The notes: generated by a model not told the origin, from the letters alone. 17,532 bases of DNA from DATBIO01 sp036556965 (GCA_036556965.1 DATBIO010000285.1:1-17532), one strand, 5' to 3'; counted from the stretch's first letter, positions 6,603-14,473 are shown. A program made the numbers and translations.

Positions 6603-7829
6603 CTACCTGCCGCCGGCCGTGTTCGCGCCGCCTCCCGCTCCCAGGACGGCGGCCACGCGGAACCCGAGGTCGTCGCTGCTCAGCTCCGGCTGGACCTCCT
6701 CCCGGTAGGCGAGGTGCAGCCTCACCGCGCTCGCGCTGTACCAGGACCCGCCGCGCGTGACGCGCATGCCGGGCGTGTCGTCGGCATTGCGGTCGTCCTC
6801 GCGATAGGGGTGCTCCGCGTTGTAGGGGCGGAACACGGACTGCGTCCACTCGCGCGCGTTCCCGGAGGCGTGGAGCACGCCGTAGCGGTTGGGCGGGTAG
6901 TGGCCGCGGTCCGGCTCCAGGCCGACCACGGTGGTGGCGGCGCCGGGGTTCTTGCGCCAGTTGTAGAGGCCGGCCTGCGGCTCGCTCAGCTCCATTCCCA
7001 GCCCGTAGTCGAAGGCGTCGGGGCCGCGGGCGGCCTTCTCCCACTCCGCCTCCGTGGGCATCCGGTACAGCCACCGTCCCCCTCCCCGCCGGCGGGTCAG
7101 CCATCGGCAGAAGGCGTTGGCCTCGTGCCAGTTCACGAGCATGACGGGCAGCTCGTGGCGACCGAACCGCGGGTACCGGGGATGCGTGGGGGCGAGCCGC
7201 GCGGTCGCCTCCGACAGGCCGCCGCCCGACTTCCACGACCAGCCGGCGTCCGTCCAGCTCGCGCGGTCGCCGTAGCCGTGGGGATCGGCGAGGAAGGCGC
7301 GGAACTCGCGGTTGGTCACCTCGAACGCGGCCAGGTGGAAGGCGTGCACCCACACCGCATGCTGCTGCCCGGGACTGTGGCGGTCGCCCATCGTGAAGTA
7401 GCCGCCGGGCACGAACACGAACGGCGCCGCCTGCGCGTCGAGGCGGGGAGGCGGGTCGGGAGCGATCCGCCGCACGGCCACCGGCCAGGCAGAGTCTCCC
7501 TCGGGGCCTCCGCGGGATGGATCCGCGGTCACCGGAAAGAGCTGGCGTGCGTTTCCCGTGGCCGCCTCCACGAAGTACCGGCCCGGGGCCAGCCAGAGCC
7601 CGTCGGCGGGGAGGGGAACGGCCACCGCGCCGTCCAGGCCCTGGCCGGCGCGGTAGAGGGTCAGGGCGGCGCCCGCGGGGTTGACGATGCGAAGCTCCGT
7701 CTCTCCGCGCGCCGCGTGCCGGGCCCTGGCCAGCCGCCGGTACTCCCGCCGCGCGAAGGCTCCCGCGCCGGAGGCGAGGAGGGCGACGGCCGCGGCCGAG
7801 GCCGCGGCGAGCGCGAGACGCCACCGCAC
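6603..7829 (-). CDS. Membrane-anchored SUMF1 (formylglycine-generating-enzyme fold) protein
   Basis: The start is the GTG at 7829, 11 bp after the FAS1 stop, giving 408 aa. An N-terminal hydrophobic segment (about 4-25) is followed by Arg-rich residues, so it is either a signal anchor or a signal peptide. A beta-rich region of unknown type spans about 45-130. The SUMF1/FGE-sulfatase domain covers about 136-394: FVPGGYFTMGD, AFEVTNREFRAFL, PVMLVNWHEANAFCRWL, RMPTEAEWEKAARG, SGNAREWT, TRGGSWYS and DDLGFRVA. True formylglycine-generating enzymes need a cysteine pair near the C-terminus; here Cys241 is the only cysteine, so that chemistry is not expected. Likely an extracytoplasmic protein-modifying or structural member like other non-sulfatase relatives. 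No sulfatase gene is nearby. Role in the nos operon is unknown. Confidence 0.85.
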   Translation of the reverse strand: MRWRLALAAASAAAVALLASGAGAFARREYRRLARARHAARGETELRIVNPAGAALTLYRAGQGLDGAVAVPLPADGLWLAPGRYFVEAATGNARQLFPVTADPSRGGPEGDSAWPVAVRRIAPDPPPRLDAQAAPFVFVPGGYFTMGDRHSPGQQHAVWVHAFHLAAFEVTNREFRAFLADPHGYGDRASWTDAGWSWKSGGGLSEATARLAPTHPRYPRFGRHELPVMLVNWHEANAFCRWLTRRRGGGRWLYRMPTEAEWEKAARGPDAFDYGLGMELSEPQAGLYNWRKNPGAATTVVGLEPDRGHYPPNRYGVLHASGNAREWTQSVFRPYNAEHPYREDDRNADDTPGMRVTRGGSWYSASAVRLHLAYREEVQPELSSDDLGFRVAAVLGAGGGANTAGGR

Positions 7830-7840
7830 GGGCGGTCGCC

Positions 7841-8317
7841 CTACTGGGGCGGCAGCAGGACGGTGTCGATGGCGTGGACCATGCCGTTGGCGCAGTCGAT
7901 GTTGGCCTTGACCACCTTGGCGCCGTTCACCTCGACGCCGCCGCCCGTCACCACGAAGGTCACCGGCTTGCCCTGGGCCGTGCCCGTCTGCTTCACGAGC
8001 TTGAAGTCGTCGGTGGTCCACTTCGACGTGAGCACGTGGTACTTGAGGACCTCCTGCAGCTTCGCCTTGTCCCGGGCCAGGCCGTCCAGCACGTCCTTGG
8101 GGACCTTGGCGAAGGCCTCGTCCGTGGGGGCGAAGACGGTGTAGGGGCCCGGTCCCTTCATGACGCCGATGAGGTCGGCGTCGGTCAACAGCTTGGCGAG
8201 GGTCTTGAAGCTGCCCGCGGCCACCGCCGTGTCCACGATGTCCTTCGACTGGGCGAAGGCAGGGCCGGCCAGCATGGCCAGGGCCAGGGCCGCCCACCGG
8301 CACGAGCGCGTCTTCAT
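7841..8317 (-). CDS. Secreted FAS1 (fasciclin) domain protein
   Basis: The 158-aa protein has a clear signal peptide with cleavage after GPAFA (residue 22), followed by one FAS1 domain over nearly the whole mature chain: the H1 box GPYTVFAPTDEAFAKVP (57-73), the YH pair (93-94) and the H2 box MVHAIDTVLLPP at the C-terminus. FAS1 domains are small extracytoplasmic adhesion or ligand-binding modules; no enzyme activity is implied. The ATG at 8317 is preceded by a strong AGGAGG. It lies 26 bp after nosY in the same operon, so it is probably periplasmic and made together with the nos maturation proteins. Its partner is not evident from sequence; binding to NosZ, NosD or the following SUMF1-like protein is only a guess. 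Confidence 0.93.
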   Translation of the reverse strand: MKTRSCRWAALALAMLAGPAFAQSKDIVDTAVAAGSFKTLAKLLTDADLIGVMKGPGPYTVFAPTDEAFAKVPKDVLDGLARDKAKLQEVLKYHVLTSKWTTDDFKLVKQTGTAQGKPVTFVVTGGGVEVNGAKVVKANIDCANGMVHAIDTVLLPPQ

Positions 8318-8323
8318 GGAAGC

Positions 8324-8329
8324 TCCTCC
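8324..8329 (-). promoter_or_regulatory. Strong ribosome binding site of the FAS1 gene
   Basis: AGGAGG on the minus strand lies about 6 nt before the ATG at 8317. Among the distal nos genes, most of which start with GTG and weak or absent ribosome sites, this is the best one, suggesting that the FAS1 protein is made in larger amounts. Confidence 0.7.
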
Positions 8330-8343
8330 TCTCGATCCGTGGT

Positions 8344-9174
8344 TCAAAGGTCGGCCCGGCGCAGCCGCCGCAGGGCGAGGCACGCCGGCGCCACCAGCCA
8401 GAAGGCCAGGGACATCCCGAGGACGGCTCCGGCGCCCTGCGGACCGCCGGTGAACCGGAAGAGCGCGAGGGAGGCCGCTCCGAAGGCGCCCGTACCCTCG
8501 ATGGCCAGCAGGGCCCCCGTGCGGACCGCGGCCAGCGGGTTCGCGATGGCGGAGACCATCAGCACGCGCGAGGCGGTGCCCGAGGGGAGGAGCGACGCCG
8601 CCCCCAGGGCGAGGAGGTCGAGGAAGACGACGGCCACGAACCACACCACCAGCGCCATGGCCAGCGCCCGCGTGCGCTTGCGTCCCACCGACCCCGCCGC
8701 GAGCAGCGCGGCCAGGCCCAGGAAGACCGCGGTGGTGACGAGCGACGCGCCCACCACGAGGAGGAACCCGCCCAGGCCGTCTCCTCCCGACCGCGCGTAC
8801 ACCACCGCGCCCGCCGCTCCGAAGCCCACGGCCTGGGCCGCTCCCAGCGCCAGGAAGAGGCCGAGCAGCTTGCCGAAGAGGATGGTCCCCCGCGAGACCG
8901 GCTGCGAGAACACGAGCTCGGCCGCGCCGCGGTCCGGGGCCAGGGAGAGCACGCCGATGACCAGCGCCGTCAGCGGCACGAGCAGCAGCACGAGCTGCAC
9001 GAGGGAGACCGCGGTGCGCGCGAAGTCCTGGACGCCGTGGCCGCCCGAGAGCACGTAGCCCGCCCCCGCGACGGCCACCGCGAGCACTCCGAAGACGGCG
9101 GCGAAGATCTGCGTCCAGCGCGAGCGCAGCGCCAGCACCAGCTCTTCGTGGGCGAACAGCCCGAGAGGGCTCAC
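8344..9174 (-). CDS. nosY: NosY, ABC transporter permease for NosZ maturation
   Basis: The 276-aa inner-membrane protein has about six hydrophobic helices (starts near 22, 57, 100, 136, 168 and 250), with the NosY-type cytoplasmic segment ELVFSQPVSRG (86-96) and the family motif ANPLAAVRTGALLA (211-224). In characterised nos systems NosY is the membrane part of the NosDFY complex, which uses NosF ATP hydrolysis to drive changes in NosD and deliver copper/sulfur to NosZ or NosL. The GTG start overlaps the nosL stop as GTGA, indicating co-translation. Length and motif are normal for the family. Confidence 0.92.
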   Translation of the reverse strand: MSPLGLFAHEELVLALRSRWTQIFAAVFGVLAVAVAGAGYVLSGGHGVQDFARTAVSLVQLVLLLVPLTALVIGVLSLAPDRGAAELVFSQPVSRGTILFGKLLGLFLALGAAQAVGFGAAGAVVYARSGGDGLGGFLLVVGASLVTTAVFLGLAALLAAGSVGRKRTRALAMALVVWFVAVVFLDLLALGAASLLPSGTASRVLMVSAIANPLAAVRTGALLAIEGTGAFGAASLALFRFTGGPQGAGAVLGMSLAFWLVAPACLALRRLRRADL

Positions 9175-9623
9175 CGGCGGCCCCCGCCCGGCGCGCCGCC
9201 CGGCCCGAACAGGTCGAGGGGCGCCAGGGCCGCCCCCTCCCGCGCCGCCGGGTCGCCGTCGCGCGAAGCGGCGTCCGCATGCGCGATGACGTGCGAGCCC
9301 ATGGGCGTGGCCAGGGCGGGGACGCGGGTGTAGACGGCGGCGTCCGCCCGGACCCAGGCGCGCGTGCGGTGGTCCGCCACGAAGGCCGTGGCCTCTCCGC
9401 CCGCGTGGCCTCCCTTCACGAACGCGGCCAGGCAGCCGAGGTCGTCGAAGAAGCGCGGCAGCTCGCCCGGCGACACGACCTGGGCCGCGAACCGCGCGTC
9501 CGAGACCGTCATGCGACAGGTGGCGCAGGCCTCGTTGCGGGTGTCGAGCGGCGCCGGCGCGGGAGGGCCGGACGCGCAGCCCGCCAGCGCGGCCGCGAGG
9601 ACGAGGGCGGCGCGGACCGTCAT
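9171..9623 (-). CDS. nosL: NosL, copper-chaperone lipoprotein
   Basis: The 150-aa precursor has a lipoprotein signal with lipobox LAGC (Cys16 is the lipidated residue). The NosL signature follows: ACATCRM with Cys33, Cys36 and Met38, then RFAAQVV, and FFDDLGCLAAF with Cys64. NosL is a periplasm-facing Cu(I)-binding lipoprotein that supplies copper for NosZ through the NosDFY complex. Here the usual C-G-M of many homologues reads C-R-M. The C-terminal tail (about 120-150) is Gly/Ala/Pro-rich and probably disordered. The ATG overlaps the nosF stop (ATGA), and its own stop overlaps nosY (GTGA). Confidence 0.92.
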   Translation of the reverse strand: MTVRAALVLAAALAGCASGPPAPAPLDTRNEACATCRMTVSDARFAAQVVSPGELPRFFDDLGCLAAFVKGGHAGGEATAFVADHRTRAWVRADAAVYTRVPALATPMGSHVIAHADAASRDGDPAAREGAALAPLDLFGPGGAPGGGRR

Positions 9624-10534
9624 GCGTGCCCGCCCGGGGGCGCCTCGGCCACCAGCTCGCGGTACAGCACGTCGAGCCGCCCTTCCTCCGCCGTCAGTCC
9701 CCGCACCTCGACGCCCAGGGCGCGGACCACGTCCAGGACGCGGGGCCGGAGGGCCGCGGGACCCGGGACGACCAGCTCGTCGCCGGCCCAGGCGGAGAGA
9801 GGGGCCACGCCCCGCACGGCGGGCAAGAGCCCCTCGGGCCTCGAGGCCATGCGCAGGCGCATGGCGCCCCGCTCCGAGAGCCGGTCCTTGAGCTCGGCCG
9901 CGGTCAGGCTCGCCACCAGGCGCCCGCCCACGAGCACCGCGAACCGGTCGGCCAGCCGCTCGACGTCGCCGAGCTGGTGCGACGTGAAGAGCACCGCCCG
10001 GTCGTCCCGGCGCGCCCGCTCGACGAGCCCGTAGAAGGCGCACAGCCCGTCGGGGTCGAGGGCCGCGGTGGGCTCGTCCAGGAGGAACACCGGCGCCTCG
10101 GGCAGGAGCGCCACCGCCAGGCCCAGCCTCTGCACCATGCCGCCCGAGTAGGTGCCCACGGCCCGGTGGCCGGCGCCGTTGAGGGATGCGAAGCGCAGGA
10201 CCTCGGGGACGCGCTCCACCGCGGCGCCGCGGAGCCGGCGGTAGAACTCGACCACCTCGGCCCCGGTCAGGGAGTCGGGGAACGACACCTTCTGGGGGAG
10301 GTACGAGAGGACGCGGCGCGCCGCGGCCAGGTCGGAAGGGCGGGGAGGATCGCCCAGCGTGACCTCCCCGGACGTCGGCCGCACGAGGCCGGCCGCCGCC
10401 TTCAGGGTGGTGGTCTTGCCCGAACCGTTGGGCCCCAGCAGGGCGACGACCTCGCCGCGGCCGGCGTGCAGCGACAGCGCATCGACGGCCAGGTGCGCGC
10501 CGAAGCGCTTGCTGAAGGCGCGGTAGCGGATCAT
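9620..10534 (-). CDS. nosF: NosF, ABC transporter ATPase
   Basis: The 304-aa cytoplasmic ATPase shows Walker A GPNGSGKTT (34-42), a Q-loop at Gln81 (LPQK), the ABC signature YSGGMVQ (129-135), Walker B VFLLDE with D-loop (149-160) and an H-loop at His186 (TSHQ). After residue about 215 comes the C-terminal extension common in NosF. It is expected to power the NosD/NosY complex for maturation of the NosZ copper centres. It overlaps nosD upstream by ATGA and nosL downstream by ATGA, so nosD-F-L-Y are a tightly coupled block. All catalytic motifs are intact. Confidence 0.95.
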   Translation of the reverse strand: MIRYRAFSKRFGAHLAVDALSLHAGRGEVVALLGPNGSGKTTTLKAAAGLVRPTSGEVTLGDPPRPSDLAAARRVLSYLPQKVSFPDSLTGAEVVEFYRRLRGAAVERVPEVLRFASLNGAGHRAVGTYSGGMVQRLGLAVALLPEAPVFLLDEPTAALDPDGLCAFYGLVERARRDDRAVLFTSHQLGDVERLADRFAVLVGGRLVASLTAAELKDRLSERGAMRLRMASRPEGLLPAVRGVAPLSAWAGDELVVPGPAALRPRVLDVVRALGVEVRGLTAEEGRLDVLYRELVAEAPPGGHA

Positions 10535-11898
10535 CGGGCGCCCGCGCGCATGGCGCCCGCTCCCAGCAGGCCGAGCAGGACGGAGGCGGCCATGCCGATC
10601 GGGCTCGCCCCCGCCCGGTGCGACGCGGGCGGAGGCACGGCGGCCAGGGCCGGCGGGCGCGCCAGGGGCGACGCGTCCTCGACGGGGATCCGCCGCAGCA
10701 CGGGGAAGGCGCGCTCGGCCGCGCCGATGGCGGCGGCGGCGAAGCTGTCGGAGAGGAGGTCGGCCGCGGTCAGGTTGCCGCGGAAGTGGTCGAACACGCT
10801 GGTGAGGACGTAGGGCCGGTCGCTGCGCCCGTCGCCGTCGAGGTCCGGCTCGTCGTGGCCGGACCAGTAGTTGCCGAGGAAGACGGTATCCGTGCGGCGC
10901 GCGACGAGGTCGAGGGGCGAGCGGTTTCCCACGAAGGCGTTGCCCTCGAAGCGGTGGCCGCCCGCCGGGTCGTAGAGGACGACGGCGACGTCCGAGCCCG
11001 CGATGGCGTTGCCCCGGATGGTGATCCGGTGCGAGCCCTCGATGAAGACGCCGCGCGCGTTGTCCGCCACCAGGTTGTCCTCGGCCAGCACGTCCTCGCA
11101 GGTCTGGAAGAGCAGGCCGACGGAGGCGAAGCCCCGGTTCCTCAGGAACCGGTTGCGGCGGAAGACCAGGCGCCTCGAGTACATGATCGCGGTGCCGGCC
11201 GCCCCGTTCTCGAACGTGTTGTCCTCGAACACGTTGTCGTCCGAGAACATGTAGTGCAGGCCGTAGCGCACGTCGCGCGCGACGTTGCCGCGCACCAGGC
11301 CCCGCGAGGCGTTCTGCAGGTAGAGGCCGTCGCGCACGTCCACCACCTCGTTGCCCTCGAAGCGGAAGCCCTCGAGGTTGTAGGCGTGGATGCCGGAGCC
11401 CTTCTCCCCGGGGTCCCTTCCCGGGATGCCCCGGACGCGGCAGCGCTCGACGGTGGCGCCGTTCGCCTCGCGCAGGTAGACGCCGAAGAGCGCCTCGCGG
11501 ATGTCGAGGTCGCGGAGCACGGTACCGCGCGCCGACGTGTGCACGCCGGCCGAATCGAGGGACAGGTCGCCCCCGCGCCGGCCGTCGATCACGAAGCCCT
11601 CGATGGTCACGTCCGCGGCGCGCACGCGCACGACGCTGCCCCGTCCCGAACCCGCGAGGCGGGGGCGGCCCCGGCCGACCAGGCGCAGGGGCTTGTCCAC
11701 GACCAGGTCCCCGGCGTACGCGCCCCCGGGCACCTCCACCGTCGCGCCCGGGGCGGCGGCGTCGATGCGGGCCTGGAGGGGCGACAGGTCCGCGCTCCGG
11801 GGACGGCCTTCGAGCGCGCCCGGGGCCACCGCCGCCATCTGCTCCGGGAGGGCGGGGGCCGCCGCCAGCAGGCAGGCGGGGAGCAGGAGCGCGCGCAC
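10531..11898 (-). CDS. nosD: NosD, periplasmic beta-helix maturation protein
   Basis: The chosen start is the GTG at 11898, 7 bp after the nosB stop, giving 455 aa; longer readings of the frame would run into nosB. An N-terminal signal peptide (RALLLPACLLAAAPA) is followed by a right-handed beta-helix with many short repeats such as GVYLREANGATVERCRV, GLYLQNASRGLVRGN, GLHYMFSDDNVFEDN and GVFIEGSHRITIRGN (NosD/CASH type). The motif LGNYWSGHDEPDLDGDG is typical of NosD. A hydrophobic C-terminal segment (about 433-450) ends in basic residues and may anchor the protein. NosD is the periplasmic arm of NosDFY. The stop overlaps nosF as ATGA. Confidence 0.94.
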   Translation of the reverse strand: MRALLLPACLLAAAPALPEQMAAVAPGALEGRPRSADLSPLQARIDAAAPGATVEVPGGAYAGDLVVDKPLRLVGRGRPRLAGSGRGSVVRVRAADVTIEGFVIDGRRGGDLSLDSAGVHTSARGTVLRDLDIREALFGVYLREANGATVERCRVRGIPGRDPGEKGSGIHAYNLEGFRFEGNEVVDVRDGLYLQNASRGLVRGNVARDVRYGLHYMFSDDNVFEDNTFENGAAGTAIMYSRRLVFRRNRFLRNRGFASVGLLFQTCEDVLAEDNLVADNARGVFIEGSHRITIRGNAIAGSDVAVVLYDPAGGHRFEGNAFVGNRSPLDLVARRTDTVFLGNYWSGHDEPDLDGDGRSDRPYVLTSVFDHFRGNLTAADLLSDSFAAAAIGAAERAFPVLRRIPVEDASPLARPPALAAVPPPASHRAGASPIGMAASVLLGLLGAGAMRAGAR

Positions 11899-11905
11899 CG
11901 CGTCC

Positions 11906-12535
11906 CTACACCGCCTCGCGGCGCCACTGCCGCCAGGCCAGCACGAGGGCGAGCAGCAGGACGACGGCCACCGCGAAGAGCGCGTAGGAGCCGAGCTGGG
12001 GGTACGAGTACACCTCGAAGTTGGCCAGCTTCTTGTAACCGAAGAGGGGCGGCATGAACGGGTCCACGCGCACCGCGGCCTTGGGGTCGAGCTGGTGGCC
12101 GTACTGGTACATCTTGTAGGCGAACGACCAGAGGGCGAAGAGGCCGAAGTAGGCATAGAGGACGGTCACGTCCACCAGGTGGGCGGCCTTGCCCAGCACC
12201 GCGGCGCGCAAGAAGAGGAGGCCGAAGATCCCGACCACGAAGGGCAGCCACTTGAACTCGGTGAAGTCCTCCGTGACGAGGTCCTTCATGCCGATGTAGT
12301 GGTTGAGGACGTTGATCTCCTTGACGTCCTGGTTCTTGTTCCCGCCTTCCAGCTTGTAGCTGTAGATGTCGAGGCGCAGCCCCTCCTGGTACTGCGGCGC
12401 GAACATGGTCAGGTTGTGGAGCGGGGCGAAGAAGGCCGGGGCCAGGCCGAGGAGGGCGAGGGCCAGGAGCACCCGGGGCGCCACGTCGAGCGGCGCGTCC
12501 AGGAACCGGTTCACCTTTTCGAGCGACTTCCGCAC
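11906..12535 (-). CDS. nosB: NosB-like integral membrane protein following nosZ
   Basis: The 209-aa protein has four hydrophobic segments (about 20-38, 96-113, 119-140 and 182-202). A large loop (about 39-95) contains NHYIGMKDL and LDIYSYKLEGGNKNQD, and a second loop (141-181) contains YGHQLDPKAAVRVDPFMPPLFGYK. A multi-pass membrane protein of unknown function directly after nosZ is a known hallmark of clade II nos clusters, where it is called NosB; the symbol is given on that positional and architectural basis. The GTG start has TGAGG 8 nt upstream. The next gene, nosD, begins 7 bp after its stop. Function unproven; a role in NosZ assembly or electron supply is often suggested. Confidence 0.8.
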   Translation of the reverse strand: MRKSLEKVNRFLDAPLDVAPRVLLALALLGLAPAFFAPLHNLTMFAPQYQEGLRLDIYSYKLEGGNKNQDVKEINVLNHYIGMKDLVTEDFTEFKWLPFVVGIFGLLFLRAAVLGKAAHLVDVTVLYAYFGLFALWSFAYKMYQYGHQLDPKAAVRVDPFMPPLFGYKKLANFEVYSYPQLGSYALFAVAVVLLLALVLAWRQWRREAV

Positions 12536-12566
12536 GGGAGTGGCCTCAGGCGGCGTCGGTGGGGAG

Positions 12567-12602
12567 GCGGCCGGGGACGCCGCCGTAGACGTTCCCGGCC
12601 GC
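12567..12602 (-). repeat. Inverted repeat between nosZ and nosB
   Basis: GCGGCCGGG (12567-12575) is the exact reverse complement of CCCGGCCGC (12594-12602): a 9-bp all-GC stem with an 18-nt loop inside the 72-bp gap. No T-run follows in the direction of transcription, so it is not a standard intrinsic terminator. Such structures commonly protect an upstream message from 3' decay or act as partial terminators, which would let nosZ be expressed above the maturation genes. Confidence 0.5.
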
Positions 12603-12607
12603 GGGGC

Positions 12608-14464
12608 TCAGCGGACGACGAGGTACCCCTGCATCTCCTGGTGGAGGGCCGAGCAGAAGTTCGTGCAGTAATAGGGGAAGACGCCCTTCTTCCTGGCCTT
12701 GAAGGTCACCGTCTTGGTCTCTCCCGGGTCCACCACGACGTTGATGTTGTAGTCGAGCAGGCCGAAGCCGTGCAGCTCGTCCGTGGTCTGCTCGATGTTG
12801 GTGATGGCCACCATGACCTCGTCGCCTTCCTTGACCTCGAAGTCCGTGGGGGTCATGGTCGAGCGCACGGTGATCATCTTCACCAGCACCTTGTTGCCGT
12901 TCCGCGTGACGCCGGCGTCCTTCACGTCCCAGATGGCGTGGGGGTGCTTGTTCTCCTCCTTGGCGTACACCTCGATGGGCTTGACCTTGTCGGCCTTGAT
13001 GATCTGGGCGTAGTGGGGCTCGGGCTCGGTGAAGAAGTCGAGCAGCAGCTTCATCTTCTCCTCGGTGATGTCCACGAGCTGCGAGGACTCGGGCTGGGAC
13101 GGGCCGACGGAGAGGTGGCGCCCGTGGGAGAGCTTGTTGAGCCCGACCAGGTACTTCCCGTCGGGGCTCACCGTGTCGCCCTCGGCCGCGGTCAGGTGGC
13201 CGATCGAGTAGGACATGGGGACCTTGTCCACCACCTCCCAGCTCCCGAGCTTCCACTTGGCGATCGCGCTGTCCACGAACAGCGAGGTGTAGGCGTAGCC
13301 GTCGGGCCCGAACTGGGTGTGCAGCGGGCCCAGGCCCACGGGGACCTCGGCGTCCTTGATCGACTCGTACTTGAGGACGGGGATCCCGTCCTCCTCGCCG
13401 GAGAAGTCCTTGTTCCTCATGGCGGTCTGGACCTTCTCCCAGTTGAAGGCGGTGGTGACGCCCTGCAGCTTGCCGGAGCCGATGATGTACTTGCCGTCCG
13501 GGGCCACGTCCACGCCGTGGGGCGACTTGCCGCAGGGCATGAAGTACACGAGGCCCGGGTTCTTGGCGGGGTCGATGACCTTGATGCCCCCGATCATCTG
13601 CCCCTCGCCCTTGGCCGCGAGCTGCTCCGCCATCTTCCAGTCGATGGCCGCGATGTAGTCGCGGTCCTTCTGGGCGGAGGTCACTTCCAGCTTGCCGGTG
13701 GCGCGCTCGGTGTTGTAGGAGGTGAAGAAGACCCAGCCGTCGGAGACGAGCTTGCCGGCGTCGCCCAGGTCGTAGTCGAAGGGCGGCATCAGGATCTGCC
13801 AGCCGATGGACATCTCGCCCGTCTTGGGCTCGATCTTGATTCCCGTGACCACGCCCTTGTAGTCGGTGGCGTACTTGGCCACCTCGACCGCGGTGCCCTT
13901 GGGGATGGGGATGGAGAACCGCGAGGCCATCACGGAGTACTCGGTGTTGGGGGTGACGAAGGCGGAGCCGTGGTTGCCGGACACGTTCGGCACCGGCCCG
14001 ATGATCTGCTTGGTCTTGAAGTCGCGCAGGTCAACGCGGGCGCTGCGCGCGTTCATGTCGTTCACGAACAGCCAGCGGCCGTCGTAGTCGCCGTTCGTCT
14101 CGGAGAGCGACGGGTGGTGCACGTCCCCCCAGGTGAGCTCGCCCAGCATCTTCTTGGACTCGTCGTCGAATCCGTAGCCGGTGGCGGGGTAGGGCGTGAA
14201 CACGGGGACGGTGGAGATGTGGCGGCCCGAGGGCAGGCCGTAGACGAACACCTGCCCGGAGTGCCCGCCCGACGCGAACAGGTAGTACTCGTCGAGGTCG
14301 CCGGGCGCCACGTAGACCTTCATGGCCGCGGTGGCGACGTCCGAGACGACGGCGCCCTTCTTGGCCCCCTTGGGGGCGCTGGGCGCGCAGCGGCTCGACA
14401 GGATGCCCAGGGCGGCGATCCCGGCCACCGCGATGAGAGTGGCGGCGCGTCTCGTCTTCATCAT
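12608..14464 (-). CDS. nosZ: NosZ, nitrous oxide reductase (clade II / atypical type)
   Basis: This periplasmic enzyme reduces N2O to N2. The 618-aa precursor carries all seven CuZ histidines: His116/117 (DVHHPS), His165 (GNHGS), His316 (SPHG), His382 (GPLHTQ), His423 (IGHLTA) and His484 (EPHYA). The C-terminal cupredoxin CuA site is complete: His565 (ELHGF), Cys600, Cys604, His608 and Met611 in CTNFCSALHQEM. Asn602, where clade I enzymes have Trp, and the following nosB mark clade II. The N-terminus has an Arg pair (TRR) and a hydrophobic core, but no typical Tat motif is complete, so Sec export is more likely. Two ATGs stand in tandem (14464, 14461); AAGGAGG lies 2 nt from the first and 5 nt from the second, favouring 14461 (617 aa). 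The gene is 19 bp after the pentahaem cytochrome gene. Confidence 0.98.
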   Translation of the reverse strand: MMKTRRAATLIAVAGIAALGILSSRCAPSAPKGAKKGAVVSDVATAAMKVYVAPGDLDEYYLFASGGHSGQVFVYGLPSGRHISTVPVFTPYPATGYGFDDESKKMLGELTWGDVHHPSLSETNGDYDGRWLFVNDMNARSARVDLRDFKTKQIIGPVPNVSGNHGSAFVTPNTEYSVMASRFSIPIPKGTAVEVAKYATDYKGVVTGIKIEPKTGEMSIGWQILMPPFDYDLGDAGKLVSDGWVFFTSYNTERATGKLEVTSAQKDRDYIAAIDWKMAEQLAAKGEGQMIGGIKVIDPAKNPGLVYFMPCGKSPHGVDVAPDGKYIIGSGKLQGVTTAFNWEKVQTAMRNKDFSGEEDGIPVLKYESIKDAEVPVGLGPLHTQFGPDGYAYTSLFVDSAIAKWKLGSWEVVDKVPMSYSIGHLTAAEGDTVSPDGKYLVGLNKLSHGRHLSVGPSQPESSQLVDITEEKMKLLLDFFTEPEPHYAQIIKADKVKPIEVYAKEENKHPHAIWDVKDAGVTRNGNKVLVKMITVRSTMTPTDFEVKEGDEVMVAITNIEQTTDELHGFGLLDYNINVVVDPGETKTVTFKARKKGVFPYYCTNFCSALHQEMQGYLVVR

Positions 14465-14466
14465 TG

Positions 14467-14473
14467 CCTCCTT
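14467..14473 (-). promoter_or_regulatory. nosZ ribosome binding site
   Basis: AAGGAGG on the minus strand is the strongest such site in the nos operon. It decides between the two tandem ATGs: spacing is 2 nt to 14464 and 5 nt to 14461, so the second is favoured. It is partly within a weak potential 4-bp hairpin (GCCT/AGGC, 14466-14469 with 14476-14479). Confidence 0.7.

Noticed and set aside
5272..6708. Long plus-strand open frame antisense to the 12-TM protein gene.
   Set aside because: The product is Arg/Gly/Glu/Gln-rich with no motif, while the opposite strand encodes a coherent 12-helix membrane protein.
6603..9280. Upstream extensions of the SUMF1-like, FAS1 and other minus-strand frames into the preceding genes.
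   Set aside because: The extra N-terminal sequence is low-complexity and lies on the coding sequence of the gene before it; internal starts that follow the previous stop and begin with signal peptides explain the data better.
12608..14464. Clade I (Tat-exported, NosR-dependent) nitrous oxide reductase.
   Set aside because: The CuA motif CTNFC, the following nosB, the upstream Rieske/cytochrome b genes, and the lack of nosR or nosX in the window all point to clade II.
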